From SVTX01 sp045602385 (lineage in GTDB: Bacteria; Bacillota; Clostridia; Oscillospirales; CAG-272): DNA of 62,342 nucleotides. The DNA lies in contig JAZSBL010000024.1 of assembly GCA_045602385.1 (NCBI GenBank), forward strand, positions 1 through 62,342, given 5' to 3'. The translations under genes were made by a program, and so were the position numbers. The first letter of the stretch is position 1, and every line of letters begins with the position of its first letter. Of the stretch, positions 33,218-40,789 are shown piece by piece. Below the pieces are notes generated by a model. That model was not told where the DNA came from. It ran no database searches and worked only from the letters and a program-made list of their open reading frames with translations.

Positions 33218-33244
33218 ATTCTTCTTATCTCTTTGTTTTAAAGA

Positions 33245-34750
33245 TTACTGAGAATTTGTACACTCAACAACAGCAGCCTTGAATGCCTCGTTGAGCATTG
33301 CATCAACGTCGCTTGCGGGTGTAACAAAGCAATACTGCATAAGCTCTCCTACCTTATCACGTGCCTTGGAGGATCCGTTGAATGCGGGAGATACGAAGTA
33401 GTAGTTCTCCATCTCGATACCAACCTTAACAGCAAGAGCTGTAAGCTTTGTAGAGCCGTTTGCGCTCGCGAGGTAATTAGCATATCCGGGAAGATCGGAT
33501 ACAGACTTGATAACGGGCATGTATCCGGATGTCATAGAGAACTCTGCCTGGAATTCCTTGTTGGTTGTAAGGAACTCAACGAAGAGCCAGGAAGCAGCTT
33601 CTTCCTGCTTGTTAGTATCCTTAAAGATACAGAGGGAGGGACCCTGCGAAATAGCCTTGGGGTTAGCGGGGTCTATCTGAGGAATAGGTGCTATGCCTAC
33701 CTCGAAGGGATATACGCCGTCAACAGCTGCGGGAACCTGGTGCATAGCACCACCGGTAGAACCGATAGACATGTAGCTGTTCTTACCTGCCGTCTCAGTG
33801 AAGAGTCCGGATGTGTAAGCACCGTAAAGCGCCTGGGTTGTTACGTAGCCAGCCTCATACCAGCTTCTGAATCTCTTAACGAATGCCTTGTTTGTATCAT
33901 TGTTGAAGAGGAAGTTACGGCCGATCTGTGTGGACGTGTAGTCGGAGCCGTACTGCTCTGTCATGGTGATAAACCAGTTAGCCTCGGAGTCGTATCCGAG
34001 AGGAATGCAACCGCCATCAATTGCGAGAATCTGTGCGCAAAGAGCTTCCATTTCGTCCCATGTTGTGGGAACCTTGAGTCCGTGCTGATCAAAGAAGGTC
34101 TTGTTGTAGTAAAGAACCTCTGTAGACTTGGACATAGGAAGTGTATACATTGTTCCTCTGTTGTCGAATACAGCGCCCTCAGCATAGAAGCCGGGAATGA
34201 AGTCGTTCTTCTGCTCCTCTGTGAATCCGAGAACGGATACATTACCGAGTGCATCGGTAATCTCAATTGTACTGTCAATAAAGCTGTTAAGCGGGATTAC
34301 TGCGTTTGCTACGTTATAAAGAGCAACGTGGTCAGGATAGCAGTAAGCAATGTTAGGCTGGTTGCCTGCTGTAAGCTCTGTCTTGATCTGGTCACGAACG
34401 TCGTCGTAGCCACCGACCTGAGCATGCTCAACTGTAATGTTAGGATACATCTCGTTGAACTTTGCAATGTACTTATCAAGTACGCCCTGGTAGGTCTGGT
34501 TCATTGTGTGCGAGAAAGTAATTGTAACCTCGCTACCGTCATATGCTACAACGTCGTAGGAGAGGGGGGGCTCGCCGGGTGTGCCTTGGTCGGAGCCTGC
34601 ACCGGAGCCGGAACCAGAGCCTGTGCCTGTGCCTGTACTGGGAGCAGGAGGAGCTTCTGTAGCCTGATGCTGCTCTCTTTCGCAGGATGCAAGCGCAACC
34701 GTGCTAAGGCAAAGCACCAATACGAGAGCTATTGCAAGAATTTTTTTCAT
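33245..34750 (-). CDS. ABC transporter solute-binding lipoprotein (family 1)
   Basis: A 501-residue periplasmic-type binding protein anchored by Cys23 (VALASC). A Gly/Ser-rich linker (near residues 40-58) precedes the binding domain, which has ITFSHTMNQTYQG, PNIAYCYPDHVALY and the LPMSKSTEVLYYNKTFF stretch typical of the sugar/glycerol-phosphate (UgpB/MalE) class. The ligand cannot be read from sequence. The ATG at 34750 (MKKILAIA) with AAAGGA is better than the longer frame from 34789. It sits between the permease genes and two surface nuclease-type lipoproteins, which suggests a nucleic-acid breakdown product as ligand; a sugar remains possible. Confidence 0.9.
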   Translation of the reverse strand: MKKILAIALVLVLCLSTVALASCEREQHQATEAPPAPSTGTGTGSGSGSGAGSDQGTPGEPPLSYDVVAYDGSEVTITFSHTMNQTYQGVLDKYIAKFNEMYPNITVEHAQVGGYDDVRDQIKTELTAGNQPNIAYCYPDHVALYNVANAVIPLNSFIDSTIEITDALGNVSVLGFTEEQKNDFIPGFYAEGAVFDNRGTMYTLPMSKSTEVLYYNKTFFDQHGLKVPTTWDEMEALCAQILAIDGGCIPLGYDSEANWFITMTEQYGSDYTSTQIGRNFLFNNDTNKAFVKRFRSWYEAGYVTTQALYGAYTSGLFTETAGKNSYMSIGSTGGAMHQVPAAVDGVYPFEVGIAPIPQIDPANPKAISQGPSLCIFKDTNKQEEAASWLFVEFLTTNKEFQAEFSMTSGYMPVIKSVSDLPGYANYLASANGSTKLTALAVKVGIEMENYYFVSPAFNGSSKARDKVGELMQYCFVTPASDVDAMLNEAFKAAVVECTNSQ

Positions 34751-34807
34751 GGTTTGTTTCCTTTCATTATTTATATTAGTTAAAGACATAAAGTCATTAA
34801 ACCAAAA

Positions 34808-35716
34808 TTAACCCTTAATACCGCTTCTTGATACACCCTTCATGATGTACTTACGAAGGAATATGAATACTAAGAACAGCGGGAGGGATACGGTTGCAAC
34901 CGCAGCCATCTGCACGGGGATGTTTGCCTCACCCGATCCTGCATCTGTAAACGCGGAGCGCAAGCCGTTTGTGATGAGGTAGTAGTCCTTATGTGCAACA
35001 AGTCTGGGCCATACGTATGTGTTCCATGCGCCCATCATCTTAAGGATTGTAATTGAAATAAGTGTGGGAAGCGAAAGCGGGATCATTACCTTGCAAAGAT
35101 ACTTGAAATCGCTCGTGCCGTCAACCTTTGCTGCAAGGTAAAGCTCATTGGGTATCTGCATGAAGTTTTGCTTGAGAAGGTATATATAGAATACACTTAC
35201 AAGGAAGGGTACGATAAGAACCGCATATCCCTCAAACCAGTTAGGATTCTGATACCAGCCCAATATTGTGATCGTAGAATAGTTTGTGATGGTGAAAAGC
35301 TCTCCGGGGATCATCATTGTGCCAAGAAGCGCAGCGAAAAGTGCGTTCTTTCCCTTGAATTCAAGGCGGGCAAATGCGAATGCGGTTATGATCGTTATAA
35401 CCAATGAGAGGAGAGTAGACACAAGTCCTACGATAATTGTGTTCTTGAAGAGTTTTAAAAGCTCTGCCTTCTGGAATGCTTCAAGATAGTTTGCCCAAAT
35501 GATGTTCTTCGGGAAAAGCGTAGGAATAGGAAGTCTATATTCTTCAAGTGTCTTAAGAGATGAGATGATCATCCAATAGAACGGGAAAATGACTATAATA
35601 GCCATAATTCCAAGGAAGAGGTAAAGGCCTATCTGTGCCAAAACCTTTGTTACTCTCTGACGCGCTGTTACCTGCTGGAGGTTCTTTTCGGTCAATACTT
35701 TAATTTGATTAGCCAT
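34808..35716 (-). CDS. ABC transporter permease, MalG/UgpE type
   Basis: Inner-membrane permease of the sugar-type (CUT1) ABC family, 302 residues, six transmembrane helices starting near residue 28. The EAA loop that docks the ATPase reads IPNELYLAAKVDGTS, and PFYWMIISSLKT at the N-terminal part is typical. It pairs with the MalF-type permease encoded 15 bp upstream. Confidence 0.92.
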   Translation of the reverse strand: MANQIKVLTEKNLQQVTARQRVTKVLAQIGLYLFLGIMAIIVIFPFYWMIISSLKTLEEYRLPIPTLFPKNIIWANYLEAFQKAELLKLFKNTIIVGLVSTLLSLVITIITAFAFARLEFKGKNALFAALLGTMMIPGELFTITNYSTITILGWYQNPNWFEGYAVLIVPFLVSVFYIYLLKQNFMQIPNELYLAAKVDGTSDFKYLCKVMIPLSLPTLISITILKMMGAWNTYVWPRLVAHKDYYLITNGLRSAFTDAGSGEANIPVQMAAVATVSLPLFLVFIFLRKYIMKGVSRSGIKG

Positions 35717-35731
35717 TTTGTCCCCTCCTTA

Positions 35732-36751
35732 TCAGTAATGGGTGTTCTTCTTGCTTACCGCCAGGTTAACAAGCGTAACCGCAAAGATAAGCACAAAGAG
35801 CAAGAGTGCTGCCGCAGAGGCAATTCCCTCTCCATCACCAAGCTGATCGTAAATATAACCAACCATGGTCTGAAGTCTGGGAACTGTGATAGATGCTCCG
35901 GGAGGCTGCATGCCTTCACCGAAGATACCTACGATGCTTGTGTACTCCTTGAATCCGCCGATGAAGCCTGTGATAACAACGTATGCGATCATGGGGGAAA
36001 GGAGCGGAACTGTAATCCTTGTAAATACTCTCCACTTGGGGGTAGAGTCGATCTTTGCAGCATCATAATACTGCTTGTTAACGCTCTGAAGACCGCCCAA
36101 AAGAATGAGTATCTTGAAAGGAAGCGCATTCCAAACAATATAAATTACCATTACGGCGATGTTAGCCCAATAGGTAGATCCCTGGTTAATCCAGTTGATA
36201 GGATCAACTCCGAACACGCCTAAAACAGCATTTATAATACCTACCGAGGTGCTACTTGCAAGGTCGGTTGTATTTACTCCTACTATATTAAACATCGCTG
36301 CAAAAACCATTCCTATCGCAATGGAGTTTGTAACGTAAGGCAGGAAGAATATCGTTTGTAGTAGTCTTTGGAGCGGCTTTATTGCATTAAGACATACCGC
36401 TATCAAAAGCGCCAAGAATGTTGAAATCGGAACTGTAAGAACACAAAGAATTACAGTGTTCCGCATAATGTCCCAGAATCCGTCATAATTCAGAACGTGT
36501 TTGAAGTTTTCAAGTCCAAACTCGAAATCAACCTCACCACTGAGCTCCTTCATTGTGGCGTAGCCTCTGTAGTCACCCCACAGGTCTGCCAATCCGTCAT
36601 TGTCAATATCTACCGGAGCGCTGGGATCCCAATAAACCGTAAACGCCATACGTACGGTATTGACAATCGGCCACGCGGTAAATATCAGCAACAGGATCAG
36701 TGCGGGAAGCAGGTACAACCAGGCTTTCCATTGTTGTTTGCTGTCAACCAT
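35732..36751 (-). CDS. ABC transporter permease, MalF/UgpA type
   Basis: Second permease of the importer, 339 residues. The N-terminus WLYLLPALILLLIFTAWPIV is family-typical; the EAA loop is seen as VNKQYYDAAKIDSTPKW. Between the first two helices lies an extracellular stretch of about 55 residues with DIDNDGLADLWGDYRG, an acidic, calcium-loop-like sequence that I find unusual. It is 11 bp after the ATPase gene. Confidence 0.92.
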   Translation of the reverse strand: MVDSKQQWKAWLYLLPALILLLIFTAWPIVNTVRMAFTVYWDPSAPVDIDNDGLADLWGDYRGYATMKELSGEVDFEFGLENFKHVLNYDGFWDIMRNTVILCVLTVPISTFLALLIAVCLNAIKPLQRLLQTIFFLPYVTNSIAIGMVFAAMFNIVGVNTTDLASSTSVGIINAVLGVFGVDPINWINQGSTYWANIAVMVIYIVWNALPFKILILLGGLQSVNKQYYDAAKIDSTPKWRVFTRITVPLLSPMIAYVVITGFIGGFKEYTSIVGIFGEGMQPPGASITVPRLQTMVGYIYDQLGDGEGIASAAALLLFVLIFAVTLVNLAVSKKNTHY

Positions 36752-36762
36752 AGCTTACCTCC

Positions 36763-37857
36763 TCAGAAATATATTCTGTTTTCTGTTTCGGCATCAAATA
36801 TGAATACCTTGTGAGGCTTAAGCGAGAATTTTGCCTTGGTCTGTGTAGGATCAACCTTAATATCGGAGTTGACGATTGCGCGAACAATGGGATTGAGAGA
36901 TGCGGAGCTCTTGCATACAAGGCTCATGTCTCTTCCCATTACCTCTATGTTAGAAAGCTCGCAGCTGAGCGCGCCGTTCTCGTCAGGAATAAATCCTTCG
37001 GGACGGATGCCTACTATAACGTTCTTGTCCTCAATTGCGGGAACGTCAAGAACAGCCTCGCCACCGATGTAGAGCTTGCCGTCAACAACACATCCGGAGA
37101 ACACGTTGATCGGGGGAGTTCCAAGGAACTTTGCAACGAACAGGTTCGTAGGATCGTCATAGATCTCCTGGGGCTTACCGATCTGCTGGAGAACTCCAAG
37201 CTTCATAACAACGATCATGTCGGAAATGGACATTGCCTCTTCCTGGTCGTGTGTTACAAATACGGTAGTAATGCCTGTTTCCTTCTGGATACGGCGGATC
37301 TCTTCTCTTGTCTGAAGACGAAGTCTTGCATCAAGGTTGGAAAGCGGCTCGTCAAGAAGGAGCACGCGGGGCATTTTAACAAGCGCACGCGCGATAGCAA
37401 CTCTCTGCTGCTGACCTCCGGAAAGCTCACTGGGCTTTCTGTCCATAAGCTCATCGATCTGGACGAGCTTTGCAGCATACTCTGCCTTTTCAAGCATCTC
37501 TTCCTTCGTAAGCCTGTCCGTTCCTCTGAGATTCTGAAGCGGGAACAAAATGTTCTGCTTAACGGTAAGATGAGGATAAAGAGCGTAGTTCTGGAAAACA
37601 AGACCTACTCCTCTGTTCTCGGGTGAAAGCTCCGTTACATCCTCTTCTCCAAAGAAGATCTGACCGGAAGACGGTTTCTGAAGACCACTGATCATGTAGA
37701 GAGTGGTACTCTTACCGCAACCCGAAGGACCAAGGAGACCTACCAACTTACCGTCGGGAATCGTAAACGTGAAATCGTTGACCGCTACGACCTCCTCACC
37801 CGACTTTTTGTTTCTGCTGGGGAAAATCTTAGTAAGATTTCTCAGTTCGACTTTCAT
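36763..37857 (-). CDS. ABC transporter ATPase, UgpC/MsmX type
   Basis: A 364-residue ATPase of the carbohydrate importer family. Walker A GPSGCGKST, the signature LSGGQQQR, Walker B VLLLDEPLSNLDA and the H-loop THDQ are all intact, with a C-terminal TOBE-type regulatory domain. The ATG at 37857 has AGGAGG 5-10 nt upstream. It is the first gene of the transporter cluster. A 24-bp palindrome lies just upstream of its ribosome site. Confidence 0.93.
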   Translation of the reverse strand: MKVELRNLTKIFPSRNKKSGEEVVAVNDFTFTIPDGKLVGLLGPSGCGKSTTLYMISGLQKPSSGQIFFGEEDVTELSPENRGVGLVFQNYALYPHLTVKQNILFPLQNLRGTDRLTKEEMLEKAEYAAKLVQIDELMDRKPSELSGGQQQRVAIARALVKMPRVLLLDEPLSNLDARLRLQTREEIRRIQKETGITTVFVTHDQEEAMSISDMIVVMKLGVLQQIGKPQEIYDDPTNLFVAKFLGTPPINVFSGCVVDGKLYIGGEAVLDVPAIEDKNVIVGIRPEGFIPDENGALSCELSNIEVMGRDMSLVCKSSASLNPIVRAIVNSDIKVDPTQTKAKFSLKPHKVFIFDAETENRIYF

Positions 37858-37875
37858 AAAACCTCCTGAAAGCAA

Positions 37876-37899
37876 TGTGTAGCACCTGAGTGTTACACA
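37876..37899. promoter_or_regulatory. 24-bp imperfect palindrome upstream of the ABC ATPase gene
   Basis: TGTGTAGCAC...GTGTTACACA: 9 of 12 half-site positions are complementary. It lies 8 bp from the Shine-Dalgarno sequence. On the minus strand no T-run follows, so it is not a terminator; an operator or a leader hairpin is more likely. I do not see a convincing promoter in the 68-bp gap, so the cluster may be read from the RDD gene promoter. Confidence 0.45.
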
Positions 37900-37925
37900 A
37901 TTTATGTTTTTTTAAAAATCCAAAT

Positions 37926-38687
37926 TTAATACGGCCTTTCCAACGCGGCCTCTGCAGCTTTTTTCTTTTTAAATTCGATCATCTGCTCGTTGCTCTCGAA
38001 AATCATCTGGGTATTCATATCAACCACAACGGTAACTGCCATCAAATCGTGTATTGCCGAGTTTGTGTGAGTAGCTATCATGAAGATGATTTGCAGAAGA
38101 ACTATTAAAACAGCAAGTCCGAATCCTACGATTCCGACAATGCCCGAAAAGAACATCATCAGAAGTAATACGGGAACCATCGTCTCCACGGTATGCTTGC
38201 CGAGGATAGCTCTTACAAACAGCTGGAAGAACGTTACCTTGACACCATCGGTCCGCATAACACCTATACTGAACACCTTTTTGCCGAGCGTCTGTCCGTT
38301 TTTGAAAAACGCAGGGACAAGCAGTTCCGTCAGCGCAAACGAAAGCAAGGAAGCAATGGAGATTATCAGAAGCGTGAGCGACATGACCACGTAATATAAA
38401 TTGGCGATCGCGACATCCTTCTTCATCTCTTCCTCTGCCAAAACATACTGGTTCTTTTCAGCCTCGGTCAATTTGTCATAATCCTCTTGCGATATATCAA
38501 GTGTTATTCCATACTCCGCTTCGTATTTTAAGTACTCATTCTGAAGTGCGTCAAGCTTGGCGTCATATCCGACAATTGCCGAAACCAATACGGCGATACC
38601 TACGGCGACGACACACCAGATTATAAAATCAAATAGAAAGGCAGACAATCTTTTTATAAAGCTTGCCTTTTGAAGATCGTAAATCAT
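37926..38687 (-). CDS. RDD family membrane protein
   Basis: A 253-residue membrane protein with the RDD signature near the N-terminus (SFIKRLSAFLFDFIIWCVV) and two further hydrophobic stretches, separated by an acidic cytoplasmic loop (about residues 45-95). Function in this family is mostly unknown; some members take part in ion exchange. I start at MIYDLQKA (38687), after AGAGGT; the longer frame upstream encodes non-family sequence. No terminator separates it from the ABC genes. Confidence 0.8.
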   Translation of the reverse strand: MIYDLQKASFIKRLSAFLFDFIIWCVVAVGIAVLVSAIVGYDAKLDALQNEYLKYEAEYGITLDISQEDYDKLTEAEKNQYVLAEEEMKKDVAIANLYYVVMSLTLLIISIASLLSFALTELLVPAFFKNGQTLGKKVFSIGVMRTDGVKVTFFQLFVRAILGKHTVETMVPVLLLMMFFSGIVGIVGFGLAVLIVLLQIIFMIATHTNSAIHDLMAVTVVVDMNTQMIFESNEQMIEFKKKKAAEAALERPY

Positions 38688-38789
38688 AAATACCTCTGAA
38701 AACCGATTTTCTAATCCTAAAAATCCCATTTGTTGCAATAAATTACAAAGGAAAAAGAAATTCGCAACTGGGCAGACATACCCACTGAT

Positions 38790-38818
38790 AGTATACCACA
38801 TTTTTAGACAAAAAACAA
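38790..38818 (-). promoter_or_regulatory. Promoter of the RDD gene
   Basis: On the minus strand TTGTTT (38813-38818), 17 bp, TATACT (38790-38795). The leader to the RDD start is about 100 nt. It may also drive the downstream ABC/nuclease cluster. Confidence 0.6.
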
Positions 38819-38908
38819 GCCCTTGGACGAAATATATCAACGCAAAACCATCTTTCATTTTTTTGAACAAAAAAAGCTGCTCTTTTTTGTTACTTTTTAC
38901 TTTAACTC

Positions 38909-38937
38909 TTGATTATTAATGAAAAATATGCTATAAT
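38909..38937 (+). promoter_or_regulatory. Promoter of rqcH
   Basis: TTGATT (38909-38914), 17 bp, TATAAT (38932-38937), about 38 bp before the start codon. Confidence 0.8.
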
Positions 38938-38974
38938 CTTACTGTGAAACCAAGTGAAAGGTCAGGAAAGATAT

Positions 38975-40747
38975 ATGCCTTTTGACGCGTGTATGCTACG
39001 CTGCATCACAAATGAGATAAACTGCCTCGCGGGCGGCGGTAGAATAGAAAAGATTTACCAGCCGGAGCGCGATGAAATTATATTGCAAATGAGAACGCGA
39101 GAGGGCGGAAAGCGTCTTCTTATTAATGCGGGCTCCAATAACCCAAGGATATCCTTTACTACAACGCAAAAGGAAAATCCCATGCAGGCGCCTATGTTCT
39201 GCATGCTTCTTCGCAAACACCTCACGGGTGCTCTTCTCTCCTCTGTTGAGCAGGAAGGCTTTGAGCGTGTCGTTAAGCTGACCTTTGAAACACGCGACGA
39301 GCTTGGATTCGAATGCAAAAAACACCTTGTCGCAGAGGTTATGGGAAAATACAGCAATCTGATCTTTGCGGATGAATCAATGAAGGTCATTGCTGCATTG
39401 AAAACTGTTGATTTTACCACAAGCAGTCTTCGCCAAGTCCTTCCGGGCATGAGATACGAGCTGCCACCCGCGCAGAACAAGAAGAATCCTCTTTTAGCCA
39501 CCAAAGATGAGTTCATTTCCCTTTCTAAGGAAATTGAGGGTGATATCAGAGTCGACAAATTCATAACCTCGCATTATATGGGCATTTCGACTGCAATTGC
39601 GCGTGAAATAGCTTACAGATCAACAGGTGAGTTTGATGCTCCTCTTGCTGCATGCGACGTTGAAAAAATATACGCTGTATTCAAAGACGTGTTTAATGTC
39701 ATTGAGTCCTGCGCTGTCACGCCATCTGTTGTTTGCGACAAAGGCTCACCCGTTGAATTCTCCTTTATTGATCTCTCATATTACGGCAACAATTTTGAAT
39801 ACAGACATTTCACTTCCCTCTCTGAAGCTCTTGACAGCTTCTATGCCGACAGGGACAAGGAGCAGCGCATCAGGCAAAGGGCATCCGATATAATGAAGAT
39901 GCTTACGAGCGCCGAAACGAGATTGATTAAAAAGATTGATTCGCAGGAAAAGGAGCTTGCCGACTGCGCAAGGGGTGAGGAATACAAGAAAAAGGGTGAT
40001 CTTATCACCTCAAATATCTATCTTCTCAAGCGTGGGGATAAGGCAGTTGAGCTGATTGATTACGAAAGTTGGAACGACGAAACATCTGATTTTAACAAGA
40101 CGATAATCGAGCTTGACGAAAGACTTTCACCCGCCGCCAATGCTCAGCGATATTTCAAGCTTTATAATAAATCGAAAAACGCAAAAACAGAGCTTACCAA
40201 GCAAATAGACATAGCAAAAAAGGAGCTGGAATATATATACTCCGTTTTTGATGCTCTTGCAAAATCTGAAACAGCCATGGATCTCACAGAAATACGAGAC
40301 GAGCTTTACAGAAGCGGATACGCATCAAAAATGAAGGGCTATGCCGCATCCAAAAAATCGCACAAGCCCACTCCTACTGAATTTGTATCAACAAACGGGT
40401 ACAGAATTCTTTGCGGCAAAAACAATTATCAAAATGAGTATATTACTCACCAGCTGGCCGAAAAAAACGATTATTGGTTCCATGCCAAGAACGTTGCCGG
40501 CTCCCACGTGATTCTCATAACAAACGGAGAGGAGCCACCCGCAGAGGACTTTACCGATGCTTGCGAAATTGCCGCATATCATTCCAAGGCACCGGCCGGG
40601 CAGCAGGTCGAGGTCGACTATCTTCTCTGCAAGGGGGTTAAAAAGGTTCCCGGAGCCAAACCCGGATTTGTTGTTTACCACAACAACTGGAGCGCATATG
40701 TAACACCTACCGAAGAAAAGATACAAAAAATGCGCGTAAAGAAATAA
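38975..40747 (+). CDS. rqcH: RqcH (NFACT family) ribosome quality-control factor
   Basis: A 590-residue NFACT protein. Bacterial RqcH binds stalled 50S subunits and directs addition of C-terminal alanine tails to incomplete proteins; older annotations call it fibronectin-binding protein A. It shows the N-terminal NFACT-N domain (GGGRIEKIYQPERDEI), a long helical coiled coil (about residues 290-440) and the C-terminal NFACT-R domain (NDYWFHAKNVAGSHVIL). The ATG at 38975 gives the usual MPFD start; a GTG at 38954 is possible. It is a single-gene unit with its own promoter and terminator. Confidence 0.93.
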   Translation: MPFDACMLRCITNEINCLAGGGRIEKIYQPERDEIILQMRTREGGKRLLINAGSNNPRISFTTTQKENPMQAPMFCMLLRKHLTGALLSSVEQEGFERVVKLTFETRDELGFECKKHLVAEVMGKYSNLIFADESMKVIAALKTVDFTTSSLRQVLPGMRYELPPAQNKKNPLLATKDEFISLSKEIEGDIRVDKFITSHYMGISTAIAREIAYRSTGEFDAPLAACDVEKIYAVFKDVFNVIESCAVTPSVVCDKGSPVEFSFIDLSYYGNNFEYRHFTSLSEALDSFYADRDKEQRIRQRASDIMKMLTSAETRLIKKIDSQEKELADCARGEEYKKKGDLITSNIYLLKRGDKAVELIDYESWNDETSDFNKTIIELDERLSPAANAQRYFKLYNKSKNAKTELTKQIDIAKKELEYIYSVFDALAKSETAMDLTEIRDELYRSGYASKMKGYAASKKSHKPTPTEFVSTNGYRILCGKNNYQNEYITHQLAEKNDYWFHAKNVAGSHVILITNGEEPPAEDFTDACEIAAYHSKAPAGQQVEVDYLLCKGVKKVPGAKPGFVVYHNNWSAYVTPTEEKIQKMRVKK

Positions 40748-40750
40748 AGG

Positions 40751-40778
40751 AACGGCAGACGAAGCGTCTGCCGTTTTT
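40751..40778. terminator. Terminator after rqcH, probably shared with uvrD
   Basis: AACGGCAGACG (40751-40761) and CGTCTGCCGTT (40765-40775) form an 11-bp stem with an AAG loop, followed by TTTCTTT on the plus strand. On the minus strand a T-rich stretch also follows, so it may end the uvrD transcript too. Confidence 0.85.
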
Positions 40779-40789
40779 CTTTATACTAT

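Noticed and set aside
33740..34783. A 347-codon plus-strand frame opposite the solute-binding protein gene
   Set aside because: Composition is unlike a real protein and the opposite strand has a clear lipoprotein with family motifs.
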